NCBI RefSeq assembly: GCF_000227135.1
Contig: NC_018263.1
Coordinates: forward strand, 363,601-427,600
DNA: 64,000 nt
Source of the DNA: Leishmania donovani
Taxonomy: Eukaryota > Euglenozoa > Kinetoplastea > Trypanosomatida > Trypanosomatidae
Reading direction: 5' to 3'
The notes beneath the pieces were generated by a model. The model was not told the DNA's origin, did not search any database, and worked only from the letters and a program-made list of their open reading frames with translations. This document shows, piece by piece, positions 30,430 through 38,766 of the stretch. Every line of letters begins with the position of its first letter. The stretch's first letter is position 1. Both the position numbers and the translations under genes were made by a program.

Positions 30430-31191
30430 ATGTCGACTTACGTTCCCAAGCCATCGCGCGACAACGTGTACCGGTTCTTCTTCACGGAGGGCGTGATCGC
30501 GTGCAAGAAGGACCGCATGGGCACCTGGACGGGCACCCTCGGCGGCAACACCTTCACGGTTCCGTGCATTCAGGTGATGCAGTTGATGCGCTCTCTGAAG
30601 AGCCGCAACCTGATCAAGGAGCAGTACGCGTGGCGCCACTACTACTGGACGCTCAACGACGAAGGTATTGCGTACATGCGCAGCTACCTGCATCTCGCTC
30701 CATCTGCGATGCCGAACACGCAGAAGCCGAGCAGCGTGAACTTCGAGAAGGTGACAGAGGGCCGCGGCCGCGGTCGTGGCCGTGGTGGCCGCGGAGGNNN
30801 NNNNNNNNNNNNNNNNNNNNNNNNNNNNNNNNNNNNNNNNNNNNNNNNNNNNNNNNNNNNNNNNNNNNNNNNNNNNNNNNNNNNNNNNNNNNNNNNCTAC
30901 TGGACGCTCAACGACGAAGGTATTGCGTACATGCGCAGCTACCTGCATCTCGCTCCATCTGCGATGCCGAACACGCAGAAGCCGAGCAGCGTGAACTTCG
31001 AGAAGGTGACAGAGGGCCGCGGCCGCGGTCGTGGCCGTGGTGGCCGCGGACGTGGCGAGGGCCGGGGCCGCGGGCGTGGTGAGGGCCGTGGCCGTGGTCG
31101 TGGCCGTGGCTTCGGTGGCGAGCGCACGAACTACCGTGCCGCTGCCGCTGCATCGGATGGTGAGGCCGCCCCAGCCCCGGCTGCGGAGTAG
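30430..31191 (+). CDS. RPS10: 40S ribosomal protein S10 (eS10), copy 1, interrupted by an assembly gap
   Basis: The protein starts MSTYVPKPSRDNVYRFFFTE and has the winged-helix eS10 core (VIACKKDRMGTW, IQVMQLMRSLKSRNLI, WRHYYWTLNDEGI). It ends in an Arg-Gly-rich tail and an acidic AAPAPAAE terminus. Nucleotides 30798-30896 are N, and 156 bases before the gap are repeated just after it. Collapsing the duplication gives a 168-residue protein like copy 2, so the break looks like an assembly error, not a mutation. eS10 sits at the 40S mRNA-entry side near the beak. The GC-rich Arg-Gly repeat probably caused the assembly trouble. Outside the coding region the flanks differ from those of copy 2, so this is a separate gene. 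Confidence 0.9.
   Translation: MSTYVPKPSRDNVYRFFFTEGVIACKKDRMGTWTGTLGGNTFTVPCIQVMQLMRSLKSRNLIKEQYAWRHYYWTLNDEGIAYMRSYLHLAPSAMPNTQKPSSVNFEKVTEGRGRGRGRGGRGXXXXXXXXXXXXXXXXXXXXXXXXXXXXXXXXXXYWTLNDEGIAYMRSYLHLAPSAMPNTQKPSSVNFEKVTEGRGRGRGRGGRGRGEGRGRGRGEGRGRGRGRGFGGERTNYRAAAAASDGEAAPAPAAE
30642..31052 (+). repeat. Gap-flanking duplication inside S10 copy 1
   Basis: Bases 30642-30797 (156 bp) recur at 30897-31052, with the only visible difference one base from the gap edge (30796 g, 31051 c). Both copies are in the same S10 reading frame, and merging them restores the normal length. Confidence 0.85.
30798..30896. other. Assembly gap 4 (99 N) within S10 copy 1
   Basis: Ninety-nine undetermined bases within the Arg-Gly-coding part of the first S10 gene. 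Confidence 0.95.
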
Positions 31192-31872
31192 ATGCGCCTG
31201 GTTGCCGCTTGCAAGCACGTTTCTTCCGGCTTGCCATGCGAAGCCCGTGCGATATCTTCTCGCCCTGCGCTGTGTGTTGTGCTCGTAAGTTCTGTTTTAC
31301 TTTTCTATGATTCTCATTTCTTTGTTTCTAACGACGTTCTACCAAACCAGTACACGTACACCAAGCGTTATCGTGGATTCAGCGGAGACAGGTGAGAGGG
31401 GAGTCGCGCACGGCGCCGGCGAAGCGTCAGTCCTGCTTCCTTGCTCGTCGGGTTTATCATCGTTGCGTGCCCCGATGAGTCGTCCCAACTCCCGCTATGT
31501 GCCAGATAGTGGACTGCGCTGTGCTCCGGTGCATTTTTGCTCTCAGCGGCATTGGCATTCTTGATTCTTGTGGCAGCGCTTATCGACCACGTTGTCCGCA
31601 CATCTATCCTGTCCTTGGCGCTCCCCCGATGCGGCGCGAGCCGGCAGTTCTCAAAACGCATGTGAATGTTTGCCTGCAGGGTGTAACCTGAATTACTTTT
31701 CTCTGTCTCTCTCTCTCTCTCTGACTCCCTTTGGCTCCCTTTTTTGTAACTCCCCATACTGCCTTTGCGGTGACCCTCCTTGTGGGGTATACCGACAACA
31801 CAACCACACGACACTGAATCCTCCCTCTTCTACTCCTACCTCCTCACCGATGCGTGTGCAGTTAACTGGAAA
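31192..31872. other. Intergenic spacer between the two S10 genes
   Basis: About 680 bases with no gene. A long CT tract (about 31695-31745) and further pyrimidine runs precede the second S10 ATG and would serve trans-splicing of copy 2 and polyadenylation of copy 1. Confidence 0.6.
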
Positions 31873-32379
31873 ATGTCGACTTACGTTCCCAAGCCATCGC
31901 GCGACAACGTGTACCGGTTCTTCTTCACGGAGGGCGTGATCGCGTGCAAGAAGGACCGCATGGGCACCTGGACGGGCACCCTCGGCGGCAACACCTTCAC
32001 GGTTCCGTGCATTCAGGTGATGCAGTTGATGCGCTCTCTGAAGAGCCGCAACCTGATCAAGGAGCAGTACGCGTGGCGCCACTACTACTGGACGCTCAAC
32101 GACGAAGGTATTGCGTACATGCGCAGCTACCTGCATCTCGCTCCATCTGCGATGCCGAACACGCAGAAGCCGAGCAGCGTGAACTTCGAGAAGGTGACAG
32201 AGGGCCGCGGCCGCGGTCGTGGCCGTGGTGGCCGCGGACGTGGCGAGGGCCGTGGCCGCGGGCGTGGTGAGGGCCGTGGCCGTGGTCGTGGCCGTGGCTT
32301 CGGTGGCGAGCGCACGAACTACCGTGCCGCTGCCGCTGCATCGGATGGTGAGGCCGCCCCAGCCCCGGCTGCGGAGTAA
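31873..32379 (+). CDS. RPS10: 40S ribosomal protein S10 (eS10), copy 2, complete
   Basis: This is an intact 168-residue eS10 gene, nearly identical in coding sequence to copy 1. One visible silent difference is an Arg codon in the Arg-Gly tail: CGG at about 31064 in copy 1, CGT here. The winged-helix core occupies about residues 1-95. The tail from about 110 to 145 is almost entirely Arg/Gly with occasional Glu (GRGEGRGRGRGEGRGRGRG) and could bind RNA or be arginine-methylated. The ATG at 31873 directly follows a gaaa context, and the stop is TAA at 32377. The tandem pair presumably raises gene dosage, as is common for trypanosomatid ribosomal proteins. Confidence 0.96.
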   Translation: MSTYVPKPSRDNVYRFFFTEGVIACKKDRMGTWTGTLGGNTFTVPCIQVMQLMRSLKSRNLIKEQYAWRHYYWTLNDEGIAYMRSYLHLAPSAMPNTQKPSSVNFEKVTEGRGRGRGRGGRGRGEGRGRGRGEGRGRGRGRGFGGERTNYRAAAAASDGEAAPAPAAE

Positions 32380-32474
32380 GTGACCAGTGCGCGATCGCAC
32401 AAACTACCTGTGTGTGCGAGAGGACCGTCTTCCATTAACAATGTAGGACATGCCATGTGTGCCAGCATTGCTTT

Positions 32475-32573
32475 NNNNNNNNNNNNNNNNNNNNNNNNNN
32501 NNNNNNNNNNNNNNNNNNNNNNNNNNNNNNNNNNNNNNNNNNNNNNNNNNNNNNNNNNNNNNNNNNNNNNNNN
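32475..32573. other. Assembly gap 5 (99 N)
   Basis: Ninety-nine undetermined bases in the 3' flank of S10 copy 2. Confidence 0.95.
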
Positions 32574-32721
32574 CCGCGGACGTGGCGAGGGCCGTGGCCG
32601 CGGGCGTGGTGAGGGCCGTGGCCGTGGTCGTGGCCGTGGCTTCGGTGGCGAGCGCACGAACTACCGTGCCGCTGCCGCTGCATCGGATGGTGAGGCCGCC
32701 CCAGCCCCGGCTGCGGAGTAA
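32574..32721 (+). other. Apparent third S10 fragment, probably a duplication artefact
   Basis: The last 49 codons of S10 reappear directly after the gap with the same stop and the same 3' flank as copy 2. No 5' half exists. Because the match begins exactly at the gap edge and runs through the 3' UTR, the simplest reading is the same copy-2 end assembled twice. It should not be counted as a third gene or as a pseudogene without long-read evidence. A genuine third copy with its front part in the gap cannot be fully excluded. Confidence 0.8.
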
Positions 32722-32816
32722 GTGACCAGTGCGCGATCGCACAAACTACCTGTGTGTGCGAGAGGACCGTCTTCCATTAACAATGTAGGACATGCCATGT
32801 GTGCCAGCATTGCTTT

Positions 32817-33649
32817 TTTTAAGGTTTCTTTCTCTTGTTTGATGCGGTGCCGCATCACTTATTTCGATGCACGCAAAAAAAACCAAAGTGGGCTAGGCGG
32901 ACTCCGTCGCAAGGAGGTCGCCGGGTGCACTGCGCAGAGCAGCGGAGGACAGGTCTGAGGATGCACGGCCGCCTCGAGTGACTCTGGAATGCTGGGTGTA
33001 TTCCATTTTTTTGAAAGTGTTGGGAGTGGATGAGCAACGCGCAGCGAGGAAGGCGGCGAGGCTAGGAATGGCAAGAACACCAATCCAGCTACCGCTTCGT
33101 TGGTGGCAGGTTCCCGGCCCCATCGAAAGCGCTACATCCCCCTGCGCTCAACCACGATGAAGGTGATCTGGCTGTTTGCCCTTAGAGCCTTTTCTGCAAC
33201 TCGCGCTTCTCTGCGATGCCCCAATCGAAACTGCTGCTTCCCTGATCTCTCATCTTCTCCTTTCTTTTTGGCGGGGTGGGTCCTTCGGCGTGGCTTCTTG
33301 GTTGCGCCACCGCCCTGGCGACTCGTCCTCGCACCTGGCAAACGGTGTTTGCCTTTCTTTCGTTTCTCGCCGTTCATGCCTGGGCGGCGGTGGCGGCTCA
33401 CTGTCCTGTCCCCCCCCCGCCCCCTCCCCGCTCCGCGCAGTCACCGTCCCGCCACGTGTACGGTGCGTTGCTGAACTCGACTTCTTATTGTGTGTATGCG
33501 TGCGCGCGTGCGAGACTCCTTCGCCACAAATAGACAACAAACGACTCATCTGCCATACCGGGAGAACGCAGCTGAGTGTGCTCTCCTTGCACTTTCACTG
33601 CTATTCTACCGTGCGTCGAAATACGTGGGGCGCTTGTGCTTCGGGCGCG
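32817..33649. other. S10 3' flank and IFT122 5' flank
   Basis: No gene is supported. The IFT122 frame is open back to 33176, but that extension is Leu/Pro/Cys-rich and derives from pyrimidine tracts, as expected for a 5' flank. Acceptor candidates follow the CT-rich runs at about 33405-33440 and 33575-33610. Confidence 0.6.
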
Positions 33650-36600
33650 ATGCGCACAAGTGTGCGATGGTCGGAGACGGCGGATGCGGTAAACGGTATC
33701 CGTCCCCCCATCAACAGCCTCTGCTACAGCCCGTCCGGGGACTATGTGGTGGCGTCGTGCGGCGTGCGTGTGCTGGTGTACGCCGCGTCCACAGGCACCC
33801 TATTACACTCGCTGAAGGGTCACCAGAACACGATCTACTGCGTAGACTACGCGTCGGATGGTAAGTGCTTCGCCAGCGGCGGGGCTGATCGGACGGTCAT
33901 TGTGTGGTCAAACAAGGGTGAGGGCATTGTGAAGTACCAGCACAAGGAGTCCATCCAGGCCCTGGCGCACAACCCCAGCTCCTCGCATTTGGCGTCCGTG
34001 TCGAGCACTGACTGGGGCATCTGGTCGCCAGATCAGCTGAAGGTCTCCAAGTACTCGCTTCCGTCGAAAGGGTTATGTGCTGCCTGGACGCCCAGTGGCA
34101 AAACACTGGCGATCGGCTTGCTGAATGGCATCATTATGCTGATTGACAAGACTAGCGACGAGACGGTCCTCATTCGCCGACCAGCGCCTGTCTGGACTCT
34201 CGCCTTTACGCCGCTGCGAGATAAAGGCATCGACGTGCTCGCGGTCGGCTCGTGGGATCAGCGGCTGTCCTTTTACAACCTTTCGGGCACACCTGTCGGG
34301 CGAGAGCGGGAGCTTGACTTTGACCCGTGCAGTCTGTCGTACTTCAATGACGGCGAGTACATGCTGCTCAGCGGCAGTGACCATAAGGTGACGCTGTTCA
34401 CGAGCGATGGCAACCGGCTCATTCAAGTCGCCGGCGCGGATGACTGGATTTGGTCTGCGCGGCAGCGGCCGCGACACAAGCAGCTCTGCTACGGCACCAA
34501 CGACGGCACCGTAAGCTGCATCGACATCGCCATCACCACCGTCCACGCCATCCACGATGACCAGTACGTGTATCGCAAGGACATGACGAATTTAGTCGTG
34601 CATCAGCTCTTGCTTGATCGTAAAATGGTGATACCATGCAATGAGTATGTGCATAAGATCGCCACGTTTCTTGATCGACTCGCGGTACAGTTGCAGGAGC
34701 GCGTCATCGTCTTCGAGTTCTTTTACGACGAGGAGCGTAACATGCGCTATCAGGACATCGCGCAGGTTCGCCGTCGCCTCGAGTGCTCGCTGCTGTGCGT
34801 AACAACGAACGCCATTGTTGTGTGCAACGACAGGCGTATTACGATGTACGACTTCCAGGGGAACAAGCGGCGGGAGTGGTCGATGGAGAGCGCGGTGCAG
34901 TTTATGAAGGTCGCGGGTGGGATGGAGGGGCGAGAGATTCTGCTCGTCGGGCTGACAGGTGGCCAAGTGATGAAGGTGTTTGTCGACAACCCTTTCCCCA
35001 CCCTGTTGCACAAGGGTAGCGCACCAGTCAAGAGTGCGGACTTCAGCAGCTCGCGCAGCCGCCTCGCCGTTATCGACAGCTGCAACACCCTCCAGGTCTT
35101 GAGGTTAGGCGAAAAGAATGAGCTGCTCTTCTCCGAGGACAACGTCACGGCGGCGGCGTTCAACGTCGACTTGGAGGACAGTATCGCGTTCACGACTGGC
35201 GACAATACTCTGCACATTAAGACAGGCTCGCTGCCAGCGTACCAGCAAGCGGTGCGCGGCCTCGTCGTTGGCTTCAAGGCAAACCGCGTCTTCAACCTTC
35301 ATTACTCCAACGTGATGGTGGTCGACGTGCCACACGCACACGCGCTGTACAAGTATGTAGAAATGCGAGACCTCGACCGAGCCTACGATGTCGCGTGTCT
35401 CGGCGTGGCCGAAGCCGACTGGAAGATGCTGGGGCTGCATGCGATGAGCCAGCTACGTCTCGACATCGCGCGCAAGGCCTTTACGCACATACAGGACGTG
35501 AAGCTCGTTGAGTTGCTGAAGTCGCTGGAGCTGCGGCGCCGCCAATCGAGAGTCGAGGACGGGGTGCCGCCGACGGCAAGAAACGGCAGTGCCGTTTCCG
35601 CCACGGTGGTAGCGACCACGGACAAGGGAGGCGCCGGTCCTGGCGGCGAGTCCACGGCAGCGCGCGCGGCGGCAAAGGATAGCGTGCTGTACGGCAGCAT
35701 CCTCGCCTTCCAGGGCAAGTACCACGATGCGGCACGGCAATTCATGAAGGCCGGCTGTGAGCTGAAGGCGGTGGAGATGTACTGCGACCTGAAAATGTGG
35801 GACAATGCGAAAAAGATCTGCACAAACGAGAAGGTGCTCAAGGATCTGATTCGGCAGCAGGCGCGCTGGGCCGAGGACTCGCAGAACTTCATCGAGGCCG
35901 CCTCGCTCTACGAGAGCTGCGGAGACTACGCGAAGGCGATCGGCATGATGGGCCAAGCAGGCCAGGTGGAGAAGTTGATGAAGATGTGCCGCAGCCTGCC
36001 CAAGTCGGAGGTCACTCTCATAACCGAGTGCGCCAATTTCTTTCGCAAACACAACGCCATCCCGTTCGCCATCGAGGCGTATGAGAAGGTGCAGGACCAC
36101 CAAGCGCTTATCGGTATCTACGTCGCTCGCGGCGACTGGCGCAACGCTTTCACCATCCTGGAGAAGGCACCGACCCTCGCACGCGAGGTGTACGTGCCAT
36201 GGGCGAGTTGGCTGGCCGACAACGACAAGTTCGACGAGGCCTTGGAGGCGTTCCGGGCGGCTAAGTGGCCGAAGGAGGCGATGCGCCTAATGGAAACGCT
36301 GGCGACAAACAGCGTCACGTGTCGCAAGTTCCGTGACGCCGCCTTCTACTACATTCATCTGGCCGAGGAGTACGGGCGCTTTGAAGACGGCGAGAAGCCT
36401 ACTGACGTGGAGAAGGCGGCGCGAATCCGACGCAGCAAGGAGTGTGTTCGCCGTGCTGACATCTACTACGCCTTCTCGAGCGTCTATGCCCACACCACGC
36501 AGCCGCTACCGTACAACGAGCTCAGCCTCTTTCGGGCAGCCAAGTACCTCTTCGGCATGTGTGCCGAGTGTGCCATTCCCATGAACGTCGGCAAGGGTGC

Positions 36601-37540
36601 CATTCTCTACACCCTTTCCCGCATCGCCAACCGGCTAGAGATGGTGCGCACGGCGCGCGCTGTGTTCGAGAAGCTGCAGGGCGTGATTCTTCCGGTGTCC
36701 ATGATGGAGCAGGTGGACATCGAGACGCTCATTGTGCGCAGCAAGCCGGTAAAAGATCGCGAGGAGCTGCTGGACCGGTGCTTCCGCTGCAACCAGCTTC
36801 TTGCGCAGCTGCCGATGGCTGGAGATCGCTGCCCCAACTGCTTCCACCAGTGCGTCCGCTCCTTCGTTAACTTTGAATGCCTGCCGCTGGTCGAGTTCAT
36901 TCTCGCCGACGACCTCGCCGACGAGGAGGCGGAGCGGATCATCGTCTCCGGCATTGGTCGGCGGAAGTCGGCGGACGATGAGCACAACAATGGCCAGAGC
37001 GACGCGTCGGATGCCAAGGCGTTGCTCAAGGCGAAGGAGTGGCAGTCCGACAGCGGCGCAAACGTCATCAGCTTCGACGATGGCAACATCGACTACGAAA
37101 TTGATCAGCAGCTCGTCGCGATGGGCCGCTCCAAGGCGGCGGCGAATAAGGGCAATGACCCCTTCTTTACGCAGTTGCAGTACGTGCTGCGGCCCGGCCG
37201 CCCCACCGCGGCCTACCAGCCGTTTGTCGCGTCGGCGGATATCCTGAAGGGATTCCGCCGCGACGAGGTGTTCATTGTGCGACCGAGATACGGCACGCTG
37301 CCCGTGCCCAACCGCTACTACCGCCTGATGCGCTCCGACGTGAACGTGTGCTTGTGCAGCGGCTGCCAGCACTTCTTCATTGCAGAAGATTACGAGGCGG
37401 AGTGCACGAAAGGCAGCGGCTGTCCACTCTGCCGCTACCGTCCCGGGAAGCAAGTGAGCCGCTCGATGAAACAGATTCTGTTCGACATGGATGCCGCCGC
37501 TGCGGTGACGACGACTTCAAGCACGCCGGTCACTCTGTGA
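33650..37540 (+). CDS. IFT122: Intraflagellar transport protein IFT122 (IFT-A core)
   Basis: This 1296-residue protein belongs to the IFT-A complex, which drives retrograde transport in the flagellum and membrane-protein entry. The N-terminal half is WD40 propellers (LLHSLKGHQNTIYCVDYA, CFASGGADRTVIVW and following). Stretches such as VGRERELDFDPCSLSYFN and the LVGLTGGQVMKVFVDN segment match the IFT122 family closely. From about 570 come TPR-like helices (LAFQGKYHDAARQFMKAGCE, WASWLADNDKFDEALEAFRA). The C-terminal part has paired Cys motifs at about C1044/C1047-C1061/C1064 and C1236/C1239-C1258/C1261, consistent with the zinc-binding end of the family. The start MRTSVRWS aligns with the family N-terminus, so the open upstream frame was not used. 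A short Ala/Gly/Lys insert (about 635-675) separates propeller and TPR parts. The gene is complete. Confidence 0.95.
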   Translation: MRTSVRWSETADAVNGIRPPINSLCYSPSGDYVVASCGVRVLVYAASTGTLLHSLKGHQNTIYCVDYASDGKCFASGGADRTVIVWSNKGEGIVKYQHKESIQALAHNPSSSHLASVSSTDWGIWSPDQLKVSKYSLPSKGLCAAWTPSGKTLAIGLLNGIIMLIDKTSDETVLIRRPAPVWTLAFTPLRDKGIDVLAVGSWDQRLSFYNLSGTPVGRERELDFDPCSLSYFNDGEYMLLSGSDHKVTLFTSDGNRLIQVAGADDWIWSARQRPRHKQLCYGTNDGTVSCIDIAITTVHAIHDDQYVYRKDMTNLVVHQLLLDRKMVIPCNEYVHKIATFLDRLAVQLQERVIVFEFFYDEERNMRYQDIAQVRRRLECSLLCVTTNAIVVCNDRRITMYDFQGNKRREWSMESAVQFMKVAGGMEGREILLVGLTGGQVMKVFVDNPFPTLLHKGSAPVKSADFSSSRSRLAVIDSCNTLQVLRLGEKNELLFSEDNVTAAAFNVDLEDSIAFTTGDNTLHIKTGSLPAYQQAVRGLVVGFKANRVFNLHYSNVMVVDVPHAHALYKYVEMRDLDRAYDVACLGVAEADWKMLGLHAMSQLRLDIARKAFTHIQDVKLVELLKSLELRRRQSRVEDGVPPTARNGSAVSATVVATTDKGGAGPGGESTAARAAAKDSVLYGSILAFQGKYHDAARQFMKAGCELKAVEMYCDLKMWDNAKKICTNEKVLKDLIRQQARWAEDSQNFIEAASLYESCGDYAKAIGMMGQAGQVEKLMKMCRSLPKSEVTLITECANFFRKHNAIPFAIEAYEKVQDHQALIGIYVARGDWRNAFTILEKAPTLAREVYVPWASWLADNDKFDEALEAFRAAKWPKEAMRLMETLATNSVTCRKFRDAAFYYIHLAEEYGRFEDGEKPTDVEKAARIRRSKECVRRADIYYAFSSVYAHTTQPLPYNELSLFRAAKYLFGMCAECAIPMNVGKGAILYTLSRIANRLEMVRTARAVFEKLQGVILPVSMMEQVDIETLIVRSKPVKDREELLDRCFRCNQLLAQLPMAGDRCPNCFHQCVRSFVNFECLPLVEFILADDLADEEAERIIVSGIGRRKSADDEHNNGQSDASDAKALLKAKEWQSDSGANVISFDDGNIDYEIDQQLVAMGRSKAAANKGNDPFFTQLQYVLRPGRPTAAYQPFVASADILKGFRRDEVFIVRPRYGTLPVPNRYYRLMRSDVNVCLCSGCQHFFIAEDYEAECTKGSGCPLCRYRPGKQVSRSMKQILFDMDAAAAVTTTSSTPVTL

Positions 37541-38766
37541 CATGAACTACGATCACCGAACGCGGGCAGGCTATGGGTAGTGGGTGCTATCTACGTTTTC
37601 TACTGGCGAGGTACTTTCACAGTGGTTACGCGGTTTTTTATTCTTTCCTCACACCTCTCTCCCTAACCCGCCGCCGCCGCCGCCGTGTTTGGTTGGGAGT
37701 GTTGTGTGTTCGTGGTGTGTTGGGACAGCTCTTTGCTTGCTCGTTTGCTCCCCGTACTCCCCCTCCTCCGCTCCTTTTCATAGATGGTGGTGGCAGGCGT
37801 GTGTGCGTGTGTGCGCGTGTGTGAGGGGTGGGGCGAGGGGTCGAAGGCGCCTTCCTCAAGATGTATGTCTAGCACCTTTTTGTATAGACCAGTTATGCGG
37901 CTCTCACGCGTTTTCTCGTCCTCGGTGCCTGGACAAGCCACACGCACCCTTCTCTTTCTCTTTCCCTGTGTGTGTATTTGCCGGTGCTGGTGCGCCCGGA
38001 TGCGTGTGGGTGATCGCGGCATCCTGCACAAGAGTGCGTATAACAGAGGCGGCGAAACCCGCTGGAAGACGAAACCGTAGCACAAGAATGCGGTCGCGAT
38101 GCACGGGCGGCAAGCGTGATCGAAGCCGCTGCCGCAAAGGTGACTCTCGCGACGGGGGGTGGAGGCGGGGGTACACCGCAGGGCTGAGATGACAGGCTGC
38201 TTCGCACGACTCTCTTTCCATCGGGTTCGACCCTATGGATGCCATGGCATGCCCTCGGGCGTACTCACTTGTTTCTCTGTGGCCGAGCGGACGTGGATCT
38301 GAAGAGGCCTTAGAGTTGCTGGCACAACCACAAGTTCGGATAACTATCCATCCCTTCCAGTCTCCTCTTTTCCCATAGTGTATAAAGTGCAGCTGCCTCA
38401 TGCATCACCTCGTCGAACGCCTTCTCGTCTCGTCCTCTCACTCAATGCTTCGTTTTTTTTTTTTCTTGCTGTCGTTTACCTTTTTATTTTTGGCTGTGCA
38501 GCGATTCCAAGCAGTACACTCCCCCTCCTCCTCCACCCCTCCGCACTCCTCATTGACGTTTTCTTGCCCCTCCGTACCGCCGTCAGAGGCGTCGAGGGCT
38601 GGAGGTGGCGGCGCACAGATACGGGAGCGTGTATCTCTTCTAAGAGCCCCCTGTCGGGTACCTCCAACCGACGCCATCAGGTTGAACCGTTTAGCTGGAA
38701 TATATACTTACATATATACATGTGGAAGAAGGAAAAGGCAGCGCCGTGGCACAGTGGAGCTTTGTG
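37541..38766. other. Intergenic region, IFT122 to 1645-residue protein
   Basis: No supported gene. It contains GT-rich runs near 37797-37825, a T-run near 38452-38465 and a CT tract around 38520-38580. It is a probable 3' UTR followed by splice-acceptor sequences. Confidence 0.6.

Larger units (their letters stand above)
32232..32816 (+). repeat. Gap-flanking duplication at the end of S10 copy 2
   Basis: Bases 32232-32474 (243 bp, the S10 tail plus 3' flank) recur at 32574-32816 after 99 N. Both boundaries are at the gap. The match continues past the stop codon into non-coding sequence, unlike the relation between S10 copies 1 and 2. Confidence 0.88.

Noticed and set aside
32574..32721. Third S10 gene or S10 pseudogene
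   Set aside because: It shares the 3' flank with copy 2 and begins exactly at a gap edge, so a duplicated contig end is the simpler explanation.
33176..33649. Upstream extension of IFT122
   Set aside because: The IFT122 family N-terminus aligns at MRTSVRW (33650). The earlier sequence is a translated pyrimidine-rich UTR.
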